Shown here: piece after piece, positions 56,760 to 64,000 of the stretch | Layout of the letters: each line of letters begins with the position of its first letter | Numbering within the stretch: position 1 is the first letter of the stretch | Source: Crossaster papposus | Taxonomy: Eukaryota; Echinodermata; Asteroidea; Velatida; Solasteridae | Direction: 5' to 3' | Length of the DNA: 64,000 nt | Assembly: GCA_037893245.1 (NCBI GenBank) | Contig: JBAIAA010000901.1 | Span: forward strand, 124,001-188,000 | Translations under genes and position numbers: made by a program | Notes under the pieces: model-generated | Database searches by the model: none | What the model was told of the DNA's origin: nothing | The model's input: the letters and a program-made list of their open reading frames with translations, nothing else

Positions 56760-58315
56760 TATGAAGCAGAATCAGTGTCAAAAAGATCGGACGTGTTTTT
56801 ACAACTCGGATGCTTTCCTAATTCGGATGTATTCCTAATTCGGATGCTTTTTGCAAAATCCGATGCTTTTTTAATTCGGATGAATTCGTAATTCGGATGC
56901 TTTTTGTAAACTCGGATGCTTTTTTAATTCGGATGCTTTTTTAATTCGGATGCTTTTCTAGTTCGGATGCTTTTTGTAATCTCGAATGCTTTTTTAATTT
57001 GAATGCTTTTCTAGTAGCTCGGATAATTTTTATAAACTCGGATGCTTTTTTAATTTGGATGCTTTTCTAGTTTGAATGCTTTTTGTAAACTCGGATGCTT
57101 TTTGCAAACCGAACATATTCGCAAATCGGATGTTTTTCCAATCTGGCACTAGGGTGGCCCTGAAAGGACATCACACATCGCAGATTCTGCAATATCGCGC
57201 ATTCTGCGCGAATTTGAACGATGACAAACATGTTATTGCATATATCTAAGCATATATCTGAGATGTGGAAGATTTTATTGTAGATTTCTGCACAGATTTA
57301 TGTGATGGTGAATATTTTCTGGGCAGATTTTTGAAAAGTCGCATATTTTTATTTTAGATTTCAAGTTCTGCGCAGATTTCTTAGTACGCAAAGTTGTGCG
57401 ATGTCGCACGGATGGGCACTACATGTACATTTTCATTGCACATTTAATTCTGCGCAGCTATGTCGCACTCACGTACACCAGATTTATATGCAGATTTATG
57501 TTCACATTTCTGCCGCGATGTCAGCACATAGGTCCTACGACGTTTTAAAAGTTGAACCACGATTTTGAAAGTTGAAGTACATGTTCGACGTTTTGAAAGT
57601 TGAACCACGACGTTTGAAAGTTGAACCACGACGTTTGCCTGTCCGTTTTATAACACATGTAGGTGCATGCCCCTCCGTGCGACATCGCACAAATTTGCGT
57701 ACTAAGAAATCTGCGCAGAACTTGAAATCTAAAATAAAAATATGCGACTTTTCAAAAATCTGCCCAAAAAATATTCACCATCACATAAATCTGTGCAGAA
57801 ATCTACAATAAAATCTTCCACATCTCAGATATATGCTTATATATATACGATAACATGTTTGTCATCGTTCAAATTCGCGCAGAATGCGCGAAATCGCAGA
57901 ATCTGCGATGTGTGATGTCCTTTCAGGGCCACCCTAGTGCTGGATTGGGAAAGCATCCGATTTGCGAATATGTTCGGTTTGCAAAAAGCATCCGAGTTTA
58001 CAAAAAACATTCAAACTAGAAAAGCATCCGAATTAAAAAAGCATCCGAGTTTATAAAAAGCATCCGAGCTAGAAAAGCATTCGAATTAAAAAAGCATCCG
58101 AACTAGAAAAGCATCCGAATTAAAAAAACATCCGAAAGGCATCCGAATTAAAAAAGCATCCGAGCTTACAAAAAGCATCCGAATTACGAATTCATCCGAA
58201 TTAAAAAAGCATCGGATTTTGCAAAAAGCATCCGAATTAGGAATACATCCGAATTAGGAAAGCATCCGAGTTGTAAAAGCACGTCCGATCTTTTTGACAC
58301 TGATTCTGCTTCATA
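56760..58315. mobile_element. 1.56-kb foldback element with 6-bp target duplication
   Basis: Ends TATGAAGCAGAATCAGTGTC and its complement are perfect. AGTTAA flanks both (56754-56759 and 58316-58321) and occurs once in the empty copy near 45764-45772. The outer parts of the arms are irregular tandem repeats of AATTCGGATGCTTTTT. The inner parts start with CACTAGGGTGGCCCTGAAAG (57147) and its complement (57939) and carry ATCTGCGCAGA-type words. The central loop (about 57422-57661) holds GTTGAACCACGACGTTT repeats. No ORF with known function is present. Long subrepeat-rich inverted arms recall Foldback/Galileo elements of flies, though homology is not shown. Confidence 0.92.
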
Positions 58316-58412
58316 AGTTAAGGGCTTTTGCTGAAACTGAGTTTTTCTGGGTCGTAGAACGCCGATCAATTTTTTTTTTTGCATGAAGGAACAAGTTTTA
58401 TTGAATACTAAT

Positions 58413-58596
58413 CAGGGGCGGATCCAGGAATTTCGGTTAGAGGGGGCGCCCAAAATTGTCAACATAATATATTAGGAGAAGATATGGGAGCGCAGGAGGC
58501 GCGAAGCCCCAACGCCGAGATCTTCTCAATCTTCTCGAGATTTTTTTAGGGGGGGCGCGCGCCGGGTGCGCCCCCCCCCCCCTGGATCCGCGCATG
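58413..58596. mobile_element. hAT-like MITE, 184 bp
   Basis: It begins CAGGGGCGGATCCAGG and ends CCTGGATCCGCGCATG, an inverted pair of the CAGGG type found in hAT elements. CTAAT flanks both sides (58408-58412, 58597-58601), and the empty sequence is at 45650-45672 of the other copy. If the last bases are mutated, an 8-bp duplication with one mismatch (ATACTAAT/ATGCTAAT) is possible. The interior is GC-rich, with a C run near 58571-58582. Confidence 0.85.
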
Positions 58597-58684
58597 CTAA
58601 TGATATATTAGTAATCATTATACATTTCTCGAACAAAAACAGCAACACAGCTTTTATCATTATTCCGTTGTAGTCCATCTTTAA

Positions 58685-59458
58685 TACAATGTCTATTTAA
58701 AAAAGGGATTTTTGTTTAATGTGTTGCTATTGCCTAAAACACGTTGTTTTGAACGTAGTTTTTCACTGCACATCAATATATAAATTAGGTCCTATCTTTC
58801 AGTGCACTTACTTGCATGTCAAGTTGTTGATTTAGGCTTTGCCTGAAAATACACCTCTGCATAAAGCAAAAAAACATTATTTTATTCAGTTTCCACTTTA
58901 ACCCTAACTCCCTAGGGTGTGTGCAAAATCATATTGATTTAAAAAAGGGTTAGGGGTAAAGATATGCTTTTCACTAAAATTGAAAAGCTTTTGTTTTGGC
59001 GATATAATACTTTCAACACACAGAGTGGTGGTTTTTAATGCAATATTTCTATGCATTTCTATTTCAGATCACTGGATTGCCATCCTGGTTAAACCTGAAA
59101 CCATTGCCCGCGGAATAACTAAGGCCGGACATAGGCCTACCCCTTTAATGGACCATGACTTCAACATACTTTAAGATATATAAATTTATAATTTGTAGTA
59201 TTATTGGTTTTCTATTTTGAAGATCTTTCCATTGACATCTACCAAGTTTGTTATATTTGGACCAAGACATAAACAACTACTTAAATTTATTTCACATTCC
59301 GTTGGCGCGGCCTGTTTGATAATAGGAACCATTCGATTTTGATACGCGTACGGGATACTGATGCAGCTCAAAAAAGTAGCCCATTAGATTAACGTTTTGC
59401 GTTGTTATTTCATCAGGTACACTATCGGCAATTTACATCTCATTTTAATCTCTTATAG
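58685..59458. other. Stretch without recognised gene
   Basis: Between the TTAA element and the truncated TRIM copy no domain or repeat is recognised. The TRIM homology begins abruptly at 59459, where NHL sequence is missing. Confidence 0.4.
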
Positions 59459-60452
59459 GATAGAGTGACAGGAAGTCAGTATCTGAAACAGTCCTTGTCA
59501 ACTCTCTAGCCGTATCTAGTGAAAACTGAATCCTCTCCACAGCCAAGCTCGCAGTTTTCTCTCATTCTTCCAGTCTCTTCTCACGATCCACCTGGATGCG
59601 TTCCATGTCGTCAATGATGCGATTTTCCTGAGCCGTTATCTCTGCTCGTATCTTAGTTGCTCTGTCTTGCACTTCTGTCTTGACCTTCTGAATTGCGAGA
59701 TTTAAATCTTCTTTCATTCTTAATACTTTTTTTCGTGATTCCTGAATTGCCTTCATTGAGTTTTCAAGTGGAGACATCAGTTCAGCCAACGATTGCTTGT
59801 AAGTTGATGCTGCCTCATCTATCTCAATGTACGAGTGTTCTGGCATACGGTGGTTTACAACAGTACAGTCTCGGCAGATGAGTATTTCACACGTGGTACA
59901 AAAGAACCTTACTGCTTCGCCCGCATGGATCGGACATTTCGGATGTTGTTTCTGATGTTTCTTTGTCAGTGTAACCTTCCCCTCATGAATGTCCTTCAAG
60001 GAAGTTACCTTATGGTTTGAAGAAGAAGCAAATCGAAGATGCATTTTGTTACAGGCTGAGCACACATTCTGGTCGCAGTCCAGACATCGATGCGTTGCCT
60101 CGTTTCCCCTCTCACAAATATTACAGAAAAGACCAGCATCACCCAAGCCTACTACCTTCTCCTGAGGTTCAATCTTCTCAACCAGACCGATTAGATGAAA
60201 GTTGGTTTTCAGACCCGGCACCCCCGCCTCTGGAAGTTTCGTCTCCTGTTGACACACGGGGCAAGGAATCTCTGTACAGCCCTGGTGCTTCGTGCTGCAG
60301 TATTTCAGCAGACATTGCTCGCAGAAACTATGCAGGCATTCTAGTATCTTTGGCTGTTGATATTGCTCCTGGCAAATGCAGCACTCGAGAAGATGTCTGC
60401 TGATTGTCTCTACTACTACTAGAGCTGAACTTACTGCAGGTCCAGTCGCCAT
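59459..60452 (-). pseudogene. TRIM gene, copy D: RING, B-boxes and coiled coil, truncated
   Basis: From ATG at 60452 the frame holds RING (CCICQEQYQQPKILECLHSFC...CPVCQQ), B-box 1 (CNICERGNEATHRCLDC), B-box 2 (FFCTTCEILICRDC) and the first part of the coiled coil, 296 residues in all. It ends at TGA (59562-59564), where the other copies have TGT (Cys). Homology goes on past the stop to 59459 and ceases, so the rest of exon 1 and the NHL exon are absent. It may be a pseudogene, or give a short RING-B-box-coiled-coil protein without a substrate propeller. The same splice acceptor precedes the ATG as in the other copies. Confidence 0.85.
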
Positions 60453-60717
60453 TTTGTTTTGTCTGTGAAAAAGAATAAGAATGCGTTTAGATTATTTGAT
60501 TAATAGGGATCAAAAGCCAGAGCTCTAGATGTACGTGAATTTGAAATAAGGGCAAAATCACATAAACCGCACATCCTCTTTAAACTGTCATCCCTTTCAT
60601 TTTAGTTTTATAAATACATTGCTATTTGGCGAAATTATTTGAGCAAAATCGGTGTGTTACTGTAGATGCAGGGGAGGCCAGTAATTGCGACAAGTTGTAC
60701 GGGGCAAGCTTCATCAC

Positions 60718-61045
60718 CCTGTAGGGTGTCGAGGCCGAGTAGATAAGAACACCGAACTCAAGCTCTGGTGTTTCTGTTCAGAGTGTGGGTTCGAGTACCA
60801 GTCGTGACACTTGTGTCCCTGAGCAAGGCACTTAACTATAATTGCTTCTTTCCACCCAGGGGTAAAATGGGTGATTGATTTAGCCTAGTAGTAGTAGCGC
60901 ATATATTGCAGCACAGGCTGTATACTCCCCAGGGAGCTGAGATGGTTTAAGGATTGAAAATGGCCCAGTGACCAGGGGTAATAATGTTGGAAGCGCTTTG
61001 AAAAGCGCTATATAAATCCATCCAAGATAGATTAGAATAGAAAAT
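60718..61045 (+). mobile_element. tRNA-Leu-derived SINE with conserved central domain
   Basis: The head (60722-60808) resembles tRNA-Leu(CAA): GAGGCCGAGTAGATAAG (A box), ACTCAAGCTCTGGTG (anticodon region), and GGGTTCGAGTACC (B box). The central part has CCCTGAGCAAGGCACTTAAC and GGGGTAAAATGGG, as in Deu/Nin-type SINE domains. The tail is GGAAGCGCTTTGAAAAGCGC followed by TATATAAAT. It interrupts the TRIM 5'-flank block relative to 50785-50990. Confidence 0.88.
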
Positions 61046-61282
61046 GTGCAGATATGCAATAAAATAGTAATAATCACAGCTTTATACCGGATACTGTCAA
61101 AAGTCTTCAATATGAATTTGAATGAATTTAATACTTAGTAAAGTGCCGTCCAGATAGAAATTTGTACAATGAAAATAAGCACTTGTTATTTGTTCAGCAT
61201 TTTGGCATTGTACCTGCATGACCTATGCGTTATAACCACCATCTGGTGGTGTTTGCATAGTATCCAGCAGAAGCAAAAGCAT

Positions 61283-62060
61283 CGATCGTCATAGTCCCAC
61301 CAGTGTGCCCCTGGTATACTGCGATATACAGGGTCACACATCGGCACACGCTAAAATTGGTTGAAAACTTTGCTTTTTCGTGCGCACTCTGTGCGAGGAA
61401 TTGTGGAGTCGCAATTATACTGGGTGTATTCTCTAATCTCTCAGCTATTACTATCTGGAATTGCGCTTAATCTTACCTTCAAAATTTCGAGAAATTTGGG
61501 CATCTTTTTTTCAGCCGAACTGAGTGCAACGCGCAGTTAAGGCTGGATTATAATCCAATGACCCGTGACGTCATTTGAGTGTGCAAAGCGCATCTGGAGG
61601 GCGCTTCACGAGTTGAGATGCGACGGCTGTTTCGTGTGCAATGGATTTGCCAAGTATATTTACTTGTATTTTATGGTCATGGAACGCAATCGTGGGGATG
61701 ATTATAAATCACAGCGACTGAATGGGGAATTGTCAAAGCAACCCTGTTCATGATAACATTATACCTTGTTTGGAGGTTAAATGCAACACAAAACAGCCGT
61801 CGCATCTCAACTCGACTGAAAAAAAGATGCCCAAATTTCTCGAAATTTTGAAGGTAAGATTAACGCAATTCCAGATAGTAATAGCTGAGAGATTAGAGAA
61901 TACACCCAGTATAATTGCGACTCCACAATTCCTCGCACAGAGTGCGCACGAAAAAGCAAAGTTTTCAACCAATTTTAGCGTGTGCCGATGTGTGACCCTG
62001 TATATCGCAGTATACCTGGGGCACACTAGTAGTACATGTAGTGGGACTACGATTGACATG
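61283..62060. repeat. Large palindrome, about 230-bp arms, with mirrored first-exon-like ends
   Basis: Left arm about 61283-61515 and right arm about 61815-62060 are near-perfect inverted copies. Both contain ATGCCCAAATTTCTCGAAAT-TTTGAAG followed by GTAAGATTAA, so an ATG-exon-donor arrangement reads outward on both strands. A second inverted pair (GAGTTGAGATGCGACGGCTG) lies inside the loop, which also has TGACGTCAT (61567) and TTATAAAT. The symmetric open frames give no known protein. It lies in the distal TRIM flank. Confidence 0.85.
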
Positions 62061-62064
62061 ACAA

Positions 62065-62790
62065 CAGCATTGATGAAAAAACAGCATCAGGCGGCAACAT
62101 ATTCTTTCCCATTTTCCTATTGACTGATATTGAGTGATAATAATATCTTTGCTCACATTTTTTAGGTCTCCGGTTTTGATGGTAACACTGTTAAAGTTTC
62201 TGCCGATGCGAGTTGAAATAAGAAAACCTTGCACTTTCAGTCACTATATTTTCATCGAAGCACTATTAACACGGAAGTACAAGTCGGAATGGAATGCAAC
62301 ATGAAGAGCGCCCCCAATAGACGACACGCCCAGCGTTCTGACTCTGGCTGTTTTTGAGACCCCCGTTAGGGTTAATTGCGCACATCCAAATAAAGTCCCA
62401 TAGACAGCAATGATAAATACCCCAACTTCAAAAAAATTGGCCAGATTCATCCCAAATGCTCAGAATTAGAAGCTCACACTCCCGGACCGAGGTGGTACAC
62501 TGTATGTTTACAATCCTTCAAATGCATGGCTCTCAAAATGCTCTTTAGAACATTATTTCCTGGGCATGCACAATATGATCTGGTCGGCGCAAGCAATTTT
62601 GGGCCTATTTACAACCGGGTTAACCCTGCACCCTTACCTTAGGATCCACAGAGCTTCATCACCATTGGCATAATTATTACTGCATGAACAGATTGGAGAC
62701 GAAGCTGGGGCTTGGAAAACGGCTCACATTATATTTCCCATGACCACTATCAGGTTGGGAAAGGATGGGGAATGGATCACTGACCTCTAC
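62065..62790. repeat. TRIM 5'-flank block, copy next to D
   Basis: It matches 52551-53000, with insertions, and partly 38985-39110. GGGAAAGGATGGGG (62757) is a minimal form of the G-rich minisatellite found at the two other places. Confidence 0.75.
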
Positions 62791-63721
62791 ACAATGTCAT
62801 GGACGGATCATTGCTCATTCACGCTTGAAGATAGCCTTGGTCAAGGCGTTCATCGTTACCCATCCGTACGTACAGCGCAGCGGTAATCGAAGCTCAAACA
62901 ACGACCTCACGAACGCCTTGGATCATTGGTTAAGTTGAGGTTTTGGGGACGGAGCTCATTATGCTAATAGATTAAGCTGACCTTTATAGTCGTTTTCTTA
63001 TTGGTCGATCGTTGCGTAGAAACTGCATAATTTGAGCTAGCGGTGAAAAATCATAGCTAGCTCGCAAGTGCTTACGAACATATTTTATCGGAGAAAGTTG
63101 AGTGATTTTTACGATGGCTTGTGAGAATTACACATGAAGATTTGAACTGTCTTGCTTGATTGGTGAGCGTCGCAGTTATTTTCACTCGTTTTGCTGGGTA
63201 TTTTCTTGAATGTTGACAATGTTATGGTCAAAACTAGTTGTGTTTAGCTGCTTAGTTTTTAGTTTTCAACCGCGGTGACTGGAGAAGGCCGCGACTCTAT
63301 TGAAACGTGTCGAACTCGGCCCTACATTATATCGCACGCATCTAATCCAGCTGATCTGAAAACCGTGGCTCGGTAAAACGCGGAACTCTGATAATTAAAT
63401 GCCTTGCCGGCTAAATTTTGCAAAGAAAATAATCTGAGGAGTTATTGAGGATATAAGACACTTGTCCCTGTTTAAATTACGATATTGCGATCACTTTGAA
63501 GGTTGGTTCTTTAGCCGTAAACATGCCCGCTCCCTACAGCGTTGGACCATGCTTGGACCATACGATGTGGCGATAACACACAGACCAGCATGCCTGGGTT
63601 AATGCCGATTATGCGGTGATAAGAAACTGACCGATCACGCTGAAAACTGACGCTGAGTACCTGGCCGTACGTGCAAGCTCCGAGCAAAATGGGGCTCAGG
63701 CTGCCTGAAAATGACGGATTT
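62791..63721. other. Stretch without recognised gene
   Basis: Unique-looking, moderate GC. No exon, RNA gene or repeat end can be supported. CAAGGCGTTC/GAACGCCTTG (62834, 62913) form a small inverted pair. Confidence 0.4.
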
Positions 63722-63947
63722 CCCATAACCTGTCGGCAAATTCACAAAAACACCGTGACTACGAAGAAAGGATTCTAATGGCCTTTCGCTGCTCAGGTCT
63801 AAAATCTTCGAGGGATAATATTTTCGCTGCAAAATTCAAACAACACGACAGATCTTCGGACGACAGACGACCGACGCTGAATATCTGCCATGCTGCATCA
63901 AATTTTATGACGTCGGGATTCAACCGCGTTGTGATTGGACATTTCAC
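63722..63947 (-). pseudogene. RecQ-like DNA helicase, N-terminal fragment
   Basis: On the minus strand LEDFRPEQRKAI (the FRPEQ motif 0) is followed, after a one-base frame change near 63772, by VFVNLPTGYGKSVIF, a Walker A motif in the RecQ style. Homology ends after VIF, and the following residues do not fit the family. The other helicase motifs are not in the window. It may be the first exon of a gene running left with a distant exon, or a relic; the frame change favours a relic. The upstream 50 codons (from ATG at 63947) show no motif. Confidence 0.55.
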
Positions 63948-64000
63948 ATCTTAGCCCCGCCTATACTTATCTGTATTCGCATACGAGGTCATGCGCTAGA

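Larger units (their letters stand above)
56354..58680. mobile_element. TTAA-flanked element, copy 2, with two nested insertions
   Basis: Ends AGATGGACTACAACGAAAA and CCGTTGTAGTCCATCT are inverted copies, and TTAA stands outside both (56350-56353, 58681-58684), the target duplication of piggyBac/Kolobok-type transposons. After removing the foldback and the hAT-like insert, about 580 bp remain, with no transposase. The same element lies inverted at 45609-46200 without those inserts. Confidence 0.85.

Noticed and set aside
56760..57140. CRISPR-like regular spacing of GGATGCTTTTT words
   Set aside because: Spacing is irregular, the spacers are repeats themselves, and the mirror copy shows it is an arm of a foldback.
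63511..63726. 71-residue minus-strand frame as continuation of the helicase
   Set aside because: No helicase motif or suitable splice site could be found in it.

Overview
The window is a piece of an animal nuclear genome. Genes have phase-consistent introns with GT-AG junctions, and there are RING/B-box/NHL (TRIM) genes, non-LTR and Penelope-like retroelements, a tRNA-derived SINE and many terminal-inverted-repeat elements. The repeat flora and the expanded TRIM-NHL family suggest a marine invertebrate, most likely a deuterostome such as an echinoderm, hemichordate or cephalochordate. The species cannot be fixed from sequence alone.

Only one ordinary, apparently intact cellular gene was found: a methyltransferase-like 27 (METTL27/WBSCR27-type) gene on the minus strand at 5503-13167. 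It has five short exons whose phases all agree. Its introns hold a broken zinc-finger/tyrosine-recombinase/Myb-type gene on the opposite strand, a LINE fragment and three foldback elements. A 1.8 kb Mutator-like foldback sits a few bases upstream of its start codon.

From about 21 to 61 kb lie four copies or fragments of one TRIM-NHL gene, all on the minus strand (22.0, 28.5-31.3, 46.6-49.5 and 59.5-60.5 kb). Each carries a different lesion. Three of them sit in larger duplicated blocks that include 5' or 3' flanks. Between them are transposon-type pseudogenes: a multi-exon plus-strand one at 31618-37437, head-to-head with a TRIM copy, and one at 23.8-24.8 kb. A RecQ-like helicase fragment lies at the right edge.

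The rest is mobile DNA, much of it nested. One old repeat (R1) occurs three times, near 0-4.5, 40.5-44.5 and 53.3-55.6 kb, and each copy is split by a different non-LTR retrotransposon. A Penelope-like element at 17.3-19.2 kb is split by a foldback. A TTAA-flanked element at 56.3-58.7 kb contains a 1.56 kb foldback with target-site duplication and a small hAT-like element; the matching sites are empty in a second copy at 45.6-46.2 kb. Two related foldbacks carry a tRNA-like core with a pol III B box between inverted arms, and a third element has a similar core. Minisatellites (16-bp CpG/Z-DNA type, 12-bp GGGGATCGTGGT, TGACGTCA-rich) and long G or C runs are frequent.
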